Shown here one piece after another: positions 17,283 to 26,280 of a DNA stretch of 64,000 nt. Below the pieces are notes generated by a model. That model saw only the letters and a list, made by a program, of their open reading frames with translations, made no database searches and was not told where the DNA came from. The stretch lies in contig JAJDYR010000026.1 in assembly GCA_022825065.1 (NCBI GenBank), positions 1 through 64,000 on the forward strand. The letters run 5' to 3'. Source of the stretch: a bacterium. GTDB lineage: Bacteria; UBA8248. A program made the translations under genes and the position numbers. Numbering within the stretch: the stretch's first letter is position 1; each line of letters starts with the position of its first letter.

Positions 17283-19244
17283 ATGAGCGAAACCACGGCA
17301 GACGCACACGGCGCTCACGACCACCACGAGGGTGGATTCTGGAGCACATACGTCTTCTCGCTGGATCACAAGATGATCGCCAGGCAGTTCCTCTGGCTCG
17401 GCCTCATCATGATGGTCGTCGGCGGAATTCTCGCCCTGATCTTCCGCTGGCAGCTCGCCTGGCCGGAGACCCAGGTCTGGGGCTTCGAGTGGATATCGGA
17501 CGAGAGCGAGGGCATGCCCGAGGGCTACGTCACGCCGAACTTCTACAACATGGCGGTCACCATGCACGCGACCATCATGGTGTTCCTCGTCGTGATGCCG
17601 ATTCTGGTGGGCTGTTTCGGGAACTTCCTCATCCCGCTGATGATCGGGGCGCGCGACATGGCGTTCCCTGTGCTGAACATGCTCTCGTTCTGGGTCGCCG
17701 TTCTGGGCGCCGTCATCATGACCGCCGGATTTTTCGTCGAGGGGGGACACGCCGCCTCCGGCTGGACAGGCTACGCGCCGTTATCCACCGTGCCGGAATA
17801 CACCGGCGTCTTCATGGGGCAGACGTTATGGGCGTTAAGCCTGTTCGTGCTGAGCTTCTCCTCGCTCATGGGCTCGATCAACTACATCACGACGCTCATC
17901 AACATGCGCACGGAGGGCATGACCTGGTTCCGGGTGCCGCTCGTCGTGTGGTCCCTGTTCGTCACCGCCATCCTGGGTCTGCTGGCCCTGCCTATCCTGG
18001 GCTCCGCCGGCGCCATGATGATTTTCGACCGCGTGTTCGAGACAAACTTCTTCAACCCCGCGAAGGGGGGCGAACCCCTCCTGTGGCAGCATCTGTTCTG
18101 GTATTTCGGCCACCCGGAAGTCTACATCCTCATCCTTCCGGGCATGGGCATCGCCTCGGAGTTGCTGCCCGTTTTCTGCAGAAAACCGATCTTCGGCTAC
18201 CGGGCCATGGTGTACGCCATGCTCGCCATCGCCTTCCTGTCCTGGATCGTCTGGGGCCACCACATGTTCCAGTCCGGCATGAACCCCGCGCTGGGCTCGG
18301 CCTTCATGATGACGACGCTCGTAATCGCGATACCATCGGCGATCAAGACCTTCAACTGGCTGGGCACCCTGTGGGGGGGCTCGATTCGCTTCACCGTGCC
18401 GATGCTCCACGCCCTGGCCTTCGTCATCCTGTTCGTCATCGGCGGGCTGAGCGGCATCTTCATGGCGTCGAACGTGGTGGACATCTACATTCACGACACC
18501 TACTTCATCGTGGCGCATTTCCACTACGTCATCTTCGGCGGCAGCGTGTTCGCGCTGTTCGGCGGCATTCAATACTGGTTCCCGAAAATGTTCGGGAGGG
18601 CCATGGACGAGGCGCTGGGCAAGGTGCATTTCTGGCTCACGTTCATCTTCTTCAACATGGTGTTCTTCCCGATGCACATCCTGGGCGTGGGCGGCCACAT
18701 GCGGCGCATCTACAACCCCATGCAGTATGAGTTCCTGCAGGGGATGCAGCCGATCAACGTGATGATCACCCTCTCCGCGCTTGCGCTGGGGCTCTCGCAG
18801 ATTCCCTTCGTGTTCAACTTCTTCGCCACCGTCTTCCGCTGGAACGCGAAATGGTTCCGCGTGCTCATTCAGGCGGTCTCGGCCCTCGTGGTCGGCTTCA
18901 TCGGCTACAAGAGCGTGGCGGTGATGTTCGAGGGCATGATGGAGCCCGAGCCCTCGACGGGCGCGCGCATCGCGGGCACGGTCGTCGCGGTCGCGCTTGC
19001 GGTGTGGATCTACCGCTATCTCGAGAAGAGCATGGCTCCGCTGGGCGCCGACGCGCCCCAGAATCCCTGGGACGCCAACACGCTCGAGTGGGTGGCGCCC
19101 ACGCCGGCGCCTCACGGGAACTTCGGCCCCACGCTTCCGGTGGTCCGGCGCGGACCCTATGAGTACAGCGTCCCCGGCGAGGAAGCGGACTGGGCGCCGC
19201 AGACCGAAACCATCGACCCCAAGTACGCCGAAGCCGGACACTAG
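17283..19244 (+). CDS. ctaD: cytochrome c oxidase subunit I
   Basis: 653 residues from the ATG at 17283 (AGGAAA just upstream). An ATG at 17271 adds four residues but has its GAGGG directly against it. It is the catalytic heme-copper subunit that reduces O2 to water and pumps protons. Ligands are visible in order: low-spin heme His in TMHATIM (about 95), CuB His and cross-linked Tyr in GHPEVYILILPGMG (277, 281), the His pair in WGHHMF (326-327), and heme a3/a His in AHFHYV (412, 414). The HPEVY glutamate marks an A1-type D channel. About 12 core helices are followed by an extra pair and a hydrophilic tail of roughly 70 residues. Confidence 0.97.
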   Translation: MSETTADAHGAHDHHEGGFWSTYVFSLDHKMIARQFLWLGLIMMVVGGILALIFRWQLAWPETQVWGFEWISDESEGMPEGYVTPNFYNMAVTMHATIMVFLVVMPILVGCFGNFLIPLMIGARDMAFPVLNMLSFWVAVLGAVIMTAGFFVEGGHAASGWTGYAPLSTVPEYTGVFMGQTLWALSLFVLSFSSLMGSINYITTLINMRTEGMTWFRVPLVVWSLFVTAILGLLALPILGSAGAMMIFDRVFETNFFNPAKGGEPLLWQHLFWYFGHPEVYILILPGMGIASELLPVFCRKPIFGYRAMVYAMLAIAFLSWIVWGHHMFQSGMNPALGSAFMMTTLVIAIPSAIKTFNWLGTLWGGSIRFTVPMLHALAFVILFVIGGLSGIFMASNVVDIYIHDTYFIVAHFHYVIFGGSVFALFGGIQYWFPKMFGRAMDEALGKVHFWLTFIFFNMVFFPMHILGVGGHMRRIYNPMQYEFLQGMQPINVMITLSALALGLSQIPFVFNFFATVFRWNAKWFRVLIQAVSALVVGFIGYKSVAVMFEGMMEPEPSTGARIAGTVVAVALAVWIYRYLEKSMAPLGADAPQNPWDANTLEWVAPTPAPHGNFGPTLPVVRRGPYEYSVPGEEADWAPQTETIDPKYAEAGH

Positions 19245-19280
19245 CGCCGCCGACGCAAACTACCCCGGGAGAGAACGCGC

Positions 19281-20225
19281 ATGGCATCTGACCGCCGTGC
19301 CGGCCTTCCCGCCGTGAAAGGGGGGGGCTGGCCCCATCGTTTCGCCCTGCTGACCTGCGTCTTCACCGTCGTGCTCATCCTCGCCGGCGGTCTGGTGACG
19401 AGCACGGGTTCGGGTCTCGCCGTTCCCGACTGGCCCACCACGTTCGGCTACAACATGTTCCTCTTTCCCTGGTCGAAGATGGTGGGCGGCGTTTTCATCG
19501 AACACTCACACCGCCTGCTCGGCTCGCTGGTGGGCATTCTCACCATCCTGACGGCCGCCGCTATCTGGAAGACCGATGAGCGCAAATGGATGCGCCGGCT
19601 GGGTGCGTTCGCGGTCGGCCTGGTGATTTTACAGGGCGTGCTCGGCGGCATGCGGGTGGTGCTCATCAAGCTCAACCTGGCCATCGTCCACGCCTGCGTC
19701 GCGCAGGTTTTCTTCGGCCTCATGGTGAGCATGGCGCTGTTCACCTCCCGAGGCTGGCATGAGGAGACAGACACCGTTGACGACAGACGGCTGGCCAGGC
19801 TGAGCCTCATCACGGTGTTGCTGCTCTACACGCAGATCATCTTCGGCGCGGTGCTGCGCCACACCGGGAACAGGCTCGACGCCCATCTGCTCTTCGCGGC
19901 GCTGAGCACCATCCACGTCATCCTGCTCTCTTACAAGATACTGAAGCTGCCGAACGCGGGCGCCCTCGCCAGAGAGGCGAACTTCCTGTGGGTCCTGCTG
20001 CTCGTTCAGCTCGCGCTCGGCGTCGCCTCGTGGATCGGCAAATACGCAGCCATGGGCGAGGCCTTTAGTCCCGGATTTATCATCGTGATGACTTCCGCCC
20101 ACGTCGTGGTGGGCGCGATGCTCTTCGCGGCCTCACTCGTCGTGGCCCTTCGTCTCAATAAAGACGGCCCCTTCGCCTTCAAGGCCGCCGAAACGCCCGT
20201 TGCGGCGGGAGGCGCGCGCGCATGA
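19281..20225 (+). CDS. ctaA: heme A synthase (CtaA/Cox15)
   Basis: 314 residues and about eight membrane helices in two similar halves. The first half has LVTSTGSGLAVPDWPTTFG and the heme ligand segment IEHSHRLLGSLVG. The second has LRHTGNRLDAHL and TSAHVVVGAM. The enzyme hydroxylates the C8 methyl of heme O to make heme A for the oxidase. It starts 36 bases after subunit I, with GGGAGAG before the ATG, and overlaps the next gene (ctaB) by four bases. Confidence 0.95.
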   Translation: MASDRRAGLPAVKGGGWPHRFALLTCVFTVVLILAGGLVTSTGSGLAVPDWPTTFGYNMFLFPWSKMVGGVFIEHSHRLLGSLVGILTILTAAAIWKTDERKWMRRLGAFAVGLVILQGVLGGMRVVLIKLNLAIVHACVAQVFFGLMVSMALFTSRGWHEETDTVDDRRLARLSLITVLLLYTQIIFGAVLRHTGNRLDAHLLFAALSTIHVILLSYKILKLPNAGALAREANFLWVLLLVQLALGVASWIGKYAAMGEAFSPGFIIVMTSAHVVVGAMLFAASLVVALRLNKDGPFAFKAAETPVAAGGARA

Positions 20226-21112
20226 CGAATCTTCGCACAGAGGCGATCAATCTCGACGCCGCCAAAAGAAGAGCGGTGGACTACCTGGAACTCACCAAAC
20301 CGCGCATTCTGCCGATGGTGCTCGTCGTCACCGCCGCGGGCTTCTACCTCGCCTCGGGCGCAGGCCTCGATATGATCCTGCTCATCCACACGCTCATCGG
20401 CTCGGCTCTTGCGACGGGCGGCGCGCTGGCGCTCAACCAGGCGTCCGAGGAAGACCTTGACGCCCGGATGATCCGCACGCAAAAACGCCCGCTGCCCGAC
20501 GGCCGCCTCCTGAAATTCGACGCGCTCCTGTTCGGCTCCGCCGTCATGCTGCTCGGCGTGGCCTATCTGGCCGTTCTCGTGAACCCCTTCACCGCGCTCC
20601 TCATCGCGGCCACCGGTGGGCTTTACCTGTTCCTGTATACGCCGCTCAAGCGCACGACCTCGCTGAACAGCGTGGTGGGCGCGGTTCCGGGCGCCATGCC
20701 GCCGGTCATCGGCTGGGCGGCGGCCACGGGCGCGCTCTCGATCGAGGCGTTCGTGGTGTTCTGCATCATGTTCCTCTGGCAGATCCCCCACGCGCTGGCG
20801 ATCGCCGTGATGTACCGCGAGGATTTCGCGAGAGCGGACATCAAGCTCCTGCCCGTCGAGGACCCCGGCGGCGCGAGCACGGGCAGGCAGGTCATCTCCT
20901 ATTGCCTGGCGCTCATTCCCGCCGGCATGGCGCCTGCGCTCATCGGCATGGCGGGTCCCCTTTATTTCACGATCTCCATCATCCTGGGGTTCGCCTATCT
21001 CGGTTATGGCGTCCACATGGCCAGAGAAAAAAGCCCCGTATCCGCGAGGCGTCTGTTCTACTACTCGCTGACTTACCTGCCGGCGCTGCTGCTGGCCATG
21101 ATTTTCGGATGA
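20222..21112 (+). CDS. ctaB: protoheme IX farnesyltransferase (heme O synthase)
   Basis: 296 residues, nine predicted helices, UbiA prenyltransferase superfamily. The first prenyl-diphosphate motif reads NQASEEDLDARMIRTQKRPL, in the usual N-x3-D-x3-D-RT-RPL register. A second Asp-rich region lies near YREDFARADIKLLP. It attaches farnesyl to heme B, making heme O, the substrate of CtaA encoded just before. Start and stop overlap with ctaA (ATGA), indicating translational coupling. Confidence 0.95.
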   Translation: MTNLRTEAINLDAAKRRAVDYLELTKPRILPMVLVVTAAGFYLASGAGLDMILLIHTLIGSALATGGALALNQASEEDLDARMIRTQKRPLPDGRLLKFDALLFGSAVMLLGVAYLAVLVNPFTALLIAATGGLYLFLYTPLKRTTSLNSVVGAVPGAMPPVIGWAAATGALSIEAFVVFCIMFLWQIPHALAIAVMYREDFARADIKLLPVEDPGGASTGRQVISYCLALIPAGMAPALIGMAGPLYFTISIILGFAYLGYGVHMAREKSPVSARRLFYYSLTYLPALLLAMIFG

Positions 21113-21120
21113 ACGGAGCG

Positions 21121-21231
21121 ATGGACAAGACACAAAAGAAGAACAAGATCCGACTTACCGGGATTTTGCTGTTTCTCTTCATCGTATGTCTGGCCGCCTT
21201 CGCGTGGACAGTAGCCATCGTCAAGAACTAG
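21121..21231 (+). CDS. small single-helix protein in the oxidase operon (36 aa)
   Basis: A basic N-terminus (MDKTQKKNKIR) and one membrane helix (LTGILLFLFIVCLAAFAWTV) with a short tail. An ATG at 21109 overlapping the ctaB stop would add four residues. It is placed between ctaB and the first subunit III with tight spacing, as are tiny oxidase accessory proteins in other bacteria. The family is not assignable with confidence. Confidence 0.6.
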   Translation: MDKTQKKNKIRLTGILLFLFIVCLAAFAWTVAIVKN

Positions 21232-21246
21232 GCGGGAGGAGTCTCG

Positions 21247-21948
21247 TTGAATCCGGTACTCGAAGCGCCGCCGAAAAAAAGCACGGAGCGATGGGAAGAC
21301 GCGCCGCCACCTCCGCCGCCGGAACCGCCCGACGATAACGGGGGCAACGGAAATGGCGGAGGAGACGAATCCCAGGGTTCGTCTCCCGCCGGAAAACCCG
21401 TGCTCGGAAACACCCAGCTCGCCATGCTGGTCCTGATCGCGGCCGAAATCATGTTCTTCTCGGGCCTGATCGGGGCCTTCCTGGTCTTCCGCTTCAGCGG
21501 GAAGCCCTGGCCGCCGCCCTTTCAGCCGCGCCTGCCCGTGGAAGTGACCGCCGTCAACACGGCCTTCTTGCTGCTGAGCAGCTACACGATGGTCCGCGCG
21601 CAGCTTGCGCTCAAAAGAGGCGACGCGAAGGCCCTGCCGCGCCTGCTCACGGTCACGGGCGTTCTGGGCGTCGTATTCCTCGCCATCCAGGGATATGAAT
21701 GGGTGCGGCTGGTCAGCTTCGGACTCACCGCGTCGGCGAACGTGTACGGCTCGCTCTTCTACTCCATCATCGGAACGCACGGGTTTCACGTGCTGAGCGC
21801 GGTCGTCTGGCTGGTCGCCGTTCTCGTTCGCGCGCATCTGGGAAAATACTCCGCCCGCAACTCGGGCGGGGTGGTCGCATGCGCGATGTACTGGCATCTC
21901 GTGGTGGGGCTTTGGCCGATTCTGTTCTACCTGGTCTACCTGCTCTGA
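21247..21948 (+). CDS. heme-copper oxidase subunit III-like protein, first copy
   Basis: 233 residues from a TTG with GGGAGGA 6 bases upstream. Residues 1-55 are a Pro/Gly/Asn-rich, hydrophilic extension. About five helices of the CtaE/COX3 fold follow, with ITQ-like start NTQLAMLVLIAAEIMFFSGL, GTHGFHVLSAVVWLV and a final YWHLVVGLWPILFYLVYL. In the canonical family the last motif is YWHFVDxVW; the Asp is Val here, whereas the second copy downstream keeps it. It may be a second structural subunit or belong to a variant group such as quinol or NO reductase-linked COX3 proteins. Confidence 0.85.
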   Translation: MNPVLEAPPKKSTERWEDAPPPPPPEPPDDNGGNGNGGGDESQGSSPAGKPVLGNTQLAMLVLIAAEIMFFSGLIGAFLVFRFSGKPWPPPFQPRLPVEVTAVNTAFLLLSSYTMVRAQLALKRGDAKALPRLLTVTGVLGVVFLAIQGYEWVRLVSFGLTASANVYGSLFYSIIGTHGFHVLSAVVWLVAVLVRAHLGKYSARNSGGVVACAMYWHLVVGLWPILFYLVYLL

Positions 21949-21971
21949 TGACGCAGGAAAGGCTTGAAACG

Positions 21972-22001
21972 TTGACACTTTCGCGAAGCGGGTGGCATAC
22001 T
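21972..22001 (+). promoter_or_regulatory. possible internal promoter in the oxidase run
   Basis: TTGACA (21972-21977), 18 bases, CATACT (21996-22001). The -35 box is perfect, but the implied leader is only about 12 bases and would start at the ribosome site of the next gene. Weak support. Confidence 0.25.
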
Positions 22002-22019
22002 CGCCTCAAGGAGATTCAG

Positions 22020-22256
22020 GTGAAACCAGTCGTTGCCATTCTCATCGCCGCAGCTTTGGGCCTCGTCCTGTCCGTGCAGGATTACGCCTTCGCCTGCGCG
22101 GTTTGCGGAGTGGACAGCGAACCCGGTTTTCTCTGGAGCATGGGTTTCCTGATCAGCATGCCGTTCGTGATCGCCACGGTCACGGGCGGTTATTTCGTAT
22201 ACAATTCCCGGCGCGCGAAAAGAGCGCCGGCGAACAAAGGCATTTTTACCGATTAA
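22020..22256 (+). CDS. small CxxC membrane protein in the oxidase operon (78 aa)
   Basis: The GTG start is chosen because AAGGAG sits 6 bases upstream; an ATG at 21948 overlapping the previous stop would add 24 residues. A first hydrophobic helix or signal (about 3-24) is followed by FACAVCGVDSEPG with a CxxC pair, then a second helix (GFLISMPFVIATVTGGYFVY) and a basic tail. The CxxC just outside a helix suggests metal or thiol chemistry, for example copper handling during oxidase assembly; this is inference. It lies between the two subunit III genes. Confidence 0.7.
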   Translation: MKPVVAILIAAALGLVLSVQDYAFACAVCGVDSEPGFLWSMGFLISMPFVIATVTGGYFVYNSRRAKRAPANKGIFTD

Positions 22257-22271
22257 GAAGGAGAAGGCGCA

Positions 22272-22895
22272 GTGAGTGAAGCCGCCGCCGTGGATCACGC
22301 CCACGGAGTGGAACCAGCGGAAACCCCGCTTACCCCCGAAAGTTGGGGCAAGTTGGGGATGTGGGTATTTCTGGCGGGCGACGCCATGTCGTTCGGAACC
22401 TTGCTGGCGGGCTACGCCATCATGCGGGGCAACAGCGCGAACTGGCCGAACCCCACCGAGGTGCTGGGCATCTCGCTCACCGCGTTCATGACGTTCCTGC
22501 TCATATGCAGCAGCGTGACGATGGTGAAGGGCCTGGACGCCATCAAGAAAGGCGATCAGGAGGGGCTGGTCAAGTACATGTGGCTCACCGTAGGCGGCGG
22601 CCTTATCTTCCTGGCATTGCAGGCCTACGAGTGGACCCACCTGATCAACCTGGGGTTGGGCCTCGCCGAGAACAAGTGGGGCGACAGCCTCTTCGGCACC
22701 ACCTTCTACATCATCACGGGCTTCCACGGCATGCACGTGACCGGCGGCGTCATCTATCTGGCCGTCATCGCGATGCGCGGCAAAAAGGGCGTTTATTCGG
22801 CGACGAACTGGAACGAGGTGGAAATCGCGGGCCTCTACTGGCACTTCGTGGACCTCGTCTGGATTCTCGTGTTCACGTTCATCTATCTGCTGTAA
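22272..22895 (+). CDS. ctaE: cytochrome c oxidase subunit III
   Basis: 207 residues, GTG start with AAGGAGAAGG upstream, five helices as in caa3-type subunit III. Diagnostic stretches: GMWVFLAGDAMSFGTLLAG, ALQAYEWTHL, GFHGMHVTGGVIYL and the final YWHFVDLVWILVF. This copy keeps the canonical Asp in YWHFVD. It stabilises subunit I and its proton pathway. The following gene is subunit IV. Confidence 0.94.
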   Translation: MSEAAAVDHAHGVEPAETPLTPESWGKLGMWVFLAGDAMSFGTLLAGYAIMRGNSANWPNPTEVLGISLTAFMTFLLICSSVTMVKGLDAIKKGDQEGLVKYMWLTVGGGLIFLALQAYEWTHLINLGLGLAENKWGDSLFGTTFYIITGFHGMHVTGGVIYLAVIAMRGKKGVYSATNWNEVEIAGLYWHFVDLVWILVFTFIYLL

Positions 22896-22951
22896 CCATC
22901 CCGGGCGCGTCCCCGGCGCGCCCGGTTCGTTCGAGGGAGAGCACATACATC

Positions 22952-23248
22952 ATGGCAAGCGAAAGCCACGCGCAACACGACGATCACCACGTGAGCTACA
23001 TGGCCATCTTCTGGTGGCTCCTGGCGCTCACGATTCTCGAGGTTCTGGCAGGCATACCCGAGGCGAGCCCCGCCTATCCGCAACTCCTGAAGGGCGCGCT
23101 CCTCGTCATCATGGCCGTTGCCAAGGCGGCGCTCGTGGCGCTTTACTTCATGCACCTGAAGTTCGAGAAAGTGGCGCTGGGCTTCATCGCCATGATACCG
23201 CTCGTGCTGTGCGTGTTCGTGGTGCTGATGGTGCTGCCGGATTTCTAG
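22952..23248 (+). CDS. ctaF: cytochrome c oxidase subunit IV (prokaryotic, CtaF-like)
   Basis: 98 residues: a His-rich N-terminus (SHAQHDDHHVSYM), then three helices with the family hallmark LLKGALLVIMAVAKAALVAL followed by YFMHLKFE. It is the small membrane subunit of bacterial caa3/aa3 oxidases. The ATG is preceded by GAGGGAGAG. Position directly after subunit III is the standard order. Confidence 0.92.
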   Translation: MASESHAQHDDHHVSYMAIFWWLLALTILEVLAGIPEASPAYPQLLKGALLVIMAVAKAALVALYFMHLKFEKVALGFIAMIPLVLCVFVVLMVLPDF

Positions 23249-23293
23249 GCCGCTCCCGACCGCCGCCAGACTCTTCAAAAAAACCAAAAATTC

Positions 23294-23719
23294 ATGTCGC
23301 TTCGAGATCTGCCCACCCTGAACGCCTTGTTGAACGCCACCAGCGCTTTTCTCCTCATGGCGGGGGTCAGGCGCATCTACGTGAAAAACGTGGAGGCTCA
23401 CAAGCGCTGCATGGTGAGCGCGTTCATCGTCTCCACCCTGTTCCTGATCTCCTACCTCATCTACCACTACAACGTGGGCTCGGTCGGTTTCACCGGTGAG
23501 GGCTGGATTCGCCCGGTCTATTTCACCATTCTCATCACGCATTCGGTCCTGGCCGTCCTGGTGCCGCCCATGGCGGTCATCACCCTCTACAGGGCGTGGC
23601 GGGGGGATTTCGAGCGGCACCGCCGCATCGCCCGCTGGACGTACCCCATCTGGCTCTATGTCTCGTTCACCGGAGTCGCGGTCTATCTGCTCCTCTACGT
23701 GTTCTACCCGAGGGCATGA
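23294..23719 (+). CDS. ctaM: DUF420 / CtaM-type oxidase assembly protein
   Basis: 141 residues with four helices. Typical DUF420 features are LNALLNATSAFLLMAGVRRI, KRCMVSAFIVSTLFLISYL, and conserved His in YHYNVGSV, TILITHSVLAV and the late RHRRIARWTYPIWLY. In Bacillus and Staphylococcus the CtaM family is needed for aa3 oxidase maturation, probably heme a3 insertion. The stop codon overlaps the next start (ATGA). Confidence 0.88.
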   Translation: MSLRDLPTLNALLNATSAFLLMAGVRRIYVKNVEAHKRCMVSAFIVSTLFLISYLIYHYNVGSVGFTGEGWIRPVYFTILITHSVLAVLVPPMAVITLYRAWRGDFERHRRIARWTYPIWLYVSFTGVAVYLLLYVFYPRA

Positions 23720-24084
23720 GAGGATTCCTGCGCGCCCTCAGGCGCGGGTGCGCCCTGATGTGCCCGAGATGCCCCGAGCCCCTTTTCACGGGGCCATTCC
23801 GCATGCACGAGCGATGCCCGGGCTGCGGCTACCTGATCGAGCGTGAGCAGGGCTATTTCGTCGGCGCCATCTACATCAACTACGCCATCACGGTCATCAT
23901 CTGCCTGGGCGGCTATCTGCTCACCGAAACCTACTTCGCGCCGGGCCTTACGACGCACCTCATCGTCTGGGGTGGGCTTTGCATCCTGATTCCGCTATTC
24001 TCGTTTCGCTACTCCCGCGCCATCTGGCTGAACGCGGATTACTTTTTCAACCGGAAATTCTCACCCGAAGATGATGGGGACTGA
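23716..24084 (+). CDS. DUF983 family protein with zinc-ribbon motif
   Basis: 122 residues. The N-terminus has RRGCALMCPRCPEPLF and ERCPGCGYLIEREQGYFVGA, i.e. two CxxC knuckles and the signature QGYF-GA, then two membrane helices. DUF983 genes are commonly found next to cytochrome oxidase genes, but the biochemical role is not established. It is translationally coupled to the CtaM gene. Confidence 0.85.
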   Translation: MRGFLRALRRGCALMCPRCPEPLFTGPFRMHERCPGCGYLIEREQGYFVGAIYINYAITVIICLGGYLLTETYFAPGLTTHLIVWGGLCILIPLFSFRYSRAIWLNADYFFNRKFSPEDDGD

Positions 24085-24089
24085 TTGAA

Positions 24090-25061
24090 TTGAACCAGAA
24101 CCCCGGCCCCGCCCTGGACGTCCAGGGCGTCACCCACCGCTACGGGAGCCGCACAGCGCTCAAGGACGTGCGCTTCGAGGTTTCGGAGGGCGAGATCTTC
24201 GCGCTCCTGGGCCCGAACGGCGGCGGCAAGACGACTCTCTTCCGCATCATCACCACCCTCATGCGCCCCACCGCGGGCGACGCGCAAGTCTTCGGCCATT
24301 CGGTGCGCGACGCGCCCCATGCGGTGCGCAGGAAAATCGGCGTCGTCTTCCAGCAGCCCGGCCTGGACCCCAAGCTCACCGTGTTCGAGAACATGATCCA
24401 CCACGGGAGGCTCCACGGCATGTTGGGCGCTCCGCTGCGAAACGCGGCCGACGCGCTCCTCGCGCAATTCGGAATCAGCGACAGGAAAAAGGATTACGTC
24501 GAGACCCTCTCGGGCGGGCTCCAGCGCAGGGTGGAGCTCGCCAAGGCGCTCCTGCCCCGGCCCGAGATATTGTTCCTCGACGAGCCCAGCACCGGCCTCG
24601 ACCCCGGGGCCAGGATCGATTTCAGAAACGAGCTCAAGCGCCTGCGAAGCGAGACGAACACCACGGTCGTACTCACCACGCACTTCATCGGGGAGGCCGA
24701 CCACGCGGATCGGGTGGGCGTCATCCACGAGGGGGACCTCGTCGCCATCGGCGCGCCAGACGCGCTCAAAAAGGAAGTGGGCGGCGAGGTGCTGAGCATC
24801 GAGGCGGGAGACCCCGAATCCCTGCGCGTGAAGCTGGAAGCGATGTTCTCGTGTGAGGTCAGGAGCGTGGACGGCTCCCTGCGCGCTGAGATGCGCGACG
24901 CGCACGCCGCCATCCCCAGAATCGCAGAGGCGTTTCCCGGCGAGGTGCGCTCCATCACGCTCGGCAAGCCCACGCTCGAGGACGTGTTCATAGGCAAGAC
25001 GGGCAAACGCTTCATCGACGCGGATGCGGACCTCCCCGCCGCGGATGCGAGAAAATCATGA
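24090..25061 (+). CDS. ABC transporter ATP-binding protein (DrrA/NatA-like)
   Basis: 323 residues from a TTG; GGGGA lies about 10 bases upstream. Walker A GPNGGGKTT, a Q-loop, signature LSGGLQRRVELAKALL, Walker B ILFLDEPSTGLD and the H-loop TTHF are all present. About 90 C-terminal residues end in LEDVFIGKTGKRF, typical of the ABC-2 exporter subfamily. It pairs with the permease gene overlapping its 3' end. Located at the end of the oxidase run, it may export something needed for oxidase assembly, such as heme or copper, but that is inference. Confidence 0.93.
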   Translation: MNQNPGPALDVQGVTHRYGSRTALKDVRFEVSEGEIFALLGPNGGGKTTLFRIITTLMRPTAGDAQVFGHSVRDAPHAVRRKIGVVFQQPGLDPKLTVFENMIHHGRLHGMLGAPLRNAADALLAQFGISDRKKDYVETLSGGLQRRVELAKALLPRPEILFLDEPSTGLDPGARIDFRNELKRLRSETNTTVVLTTHFIGEADHADRVGVIHEGDLVAIGAPDALKKEVGGEVLSIEAGDPESLRVKLEAMFSCEVRSVDGSLRAEMRDAHAAIPRIAEAFPGEVRSITLGKPTLEDVFIGKTGKRFIDADADLPAADARKS

Positions 25062-25837
25062 CCCCCTATCTCCTTTGCGCGGGAACGATCTGGCAGCGCG
25101 AGATCGTGCGCTTCGTGCGCCAGCGCAGCCGCATCATCGGCGCGTTCGGCCAGCCCGTCCTGTTCTGGCTGCTGCTGGGCAGCGGCTTCGGAAAAAACTT
25201 CCGCTACGCGGGCGGAGGGGGGGAGGGGTATCTGGAATACTTCTACCCGGGCATCATCGCCATGGTGGTGCTCTTCACGGCGATTTTCTCCACCTTCGCC
25301 GTGGTGGACGACAGAAAGGCGCGCTTCTTACAGGGCGTGCTCGCGGCCCCCGTTCCGCGCTCGGCCATCGTGCTGGGGCAGGTGCTGGGCGGAACGACGC
25401 TCGCGCTGCTGCAAGGCGTCCTCCTGCTCGCCGCCACCCCCCTGGCGGGCGTTCCGCTCAATCTGGAGGCCGCCCTCGCCTCGGTGCTGGTGATGGGCCT
25501 GATCGGCTTCGCGCTGACCGCGCTCGGCCTTCTGCTCGCCTGGCGAATCGAATCCACCCAGGGGTTCCACTCCATCATGAACCTCCTGCTCATCCCCTTG
25601 TGGCTGCTCTCGGGCGCGGTGTTCCCGGTCGCGGGCGCGCACCCGCTCATCGGCCTCGTCATGCAGGTGAACCCGCTCACCTACGGCGTGGCGGCCCTGA
25701 GGAGAACGCTCTACCTGAGCGCGCCGGACGCCGTGGCCAACCTGCCGGGGCTCTGGATGTCCCTCATCATCATGCTCGTCTTCAGCGGCGTCTGCTTCTC
25801 GTTCGCGGTGAGGACCGCCGAGCGAAGCGAGGGGTGA
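25058..25837 (+). CDS. ABC-2 type transporter permease
   Basis: 259 residues and six membrane helices. It begins with a cytoplasmic amphipathic segment (IWQREIVRFVRQRSR), the short loop PVLFWLLLGSGFG, and the conserved YLEYFYPGIIAMVVLF. The ABC-2 signature lies around IPLWLLSGAVFPVAGAHP and MQVNPLTYGVAALR. It overlaps the ATPase gene by four bases (ATGA). Together they form an exporter. Confidence 0.92.
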   Translation: MTPYLLCAGTIWQREIVRFVRQRSRIIGAFGQPVLFWLLLGSGFGKNFRYAGGGGEGYLEYFYPGIIAMVVLFTAIFSTFAVVDDRKARFLQGVLAAPVPRSAIVLGQVLGGTTLALLQGVLLLAATPLAGVPLNLEAALASVLVMGLIGFALTALGLLLAWRIESTQGFHSIMNLLLIPLWLLSGAVFPVAGAHPLIGLVMQVNPLTYGVAALRRTLYLSAPDAVANLPGLWMSLIIMLVFSGVCFSFAVRTAERSEG

Positions 25838-25941
25838 TTTCCGGCGCAAGAGGTTGAGGATGGAGAGGGGGGTTGGATTACCCCTTACGGATTAGCTACC
25901 TTGAAAATACCCTCGTTGACAAGAAATCACTACACCTTGAG

Positions 25942-26233
25942 GGGTTGTTGAAAAAGTCCTGATTTCGTGATTCGGGGCATGGAGCCGACGAGGGAGGAGG
26001 TCGTGTCTCTCTTGCTTTTCGCCGCCTCAGGCAACCCCCCCTACCCCCCCTTGTCAGGGGGGCAAGAAAAAACAAAAGCCCCTCTACCGGTGGCGGGTGC
26101 CGCCTTTTTTACCCCCCTGACAAGGGGGGGTAGGGGGGGTTGCCTTTATCCCCTGAAAAGGGAGACTTTTTCAAAAGCGCCTTGCCAGGGGGTAAAATCG
26201 ACGCCCCCCGGTGAGGGCATTTTCAACAACTCC
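25942..26233. mobile_element. MITE-like composite palindromic element, copy B
   Basis: The left end GGGTTGTTGAAAAAG (25942-25956) is identical to copy A. The right end ATTTTCAACAACTCC (26219-26233) is degenerate. It contains the long hairpin module (26029-26147), whose arms match those of copies A and C over about 35 bases, but lacks the GGGACAGGCCTCC module. It lies between the ABC permease and the convergent cytochrome c gene. The rest of 25838-26280 shows nothing else, and frames crossing it are not credible. Confidence 0.75.
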
Positions 26234-26280
26234 GAAGGCGACGCATCATCATCGCCGTGGTTCACGCCCTGCCATCAGAT

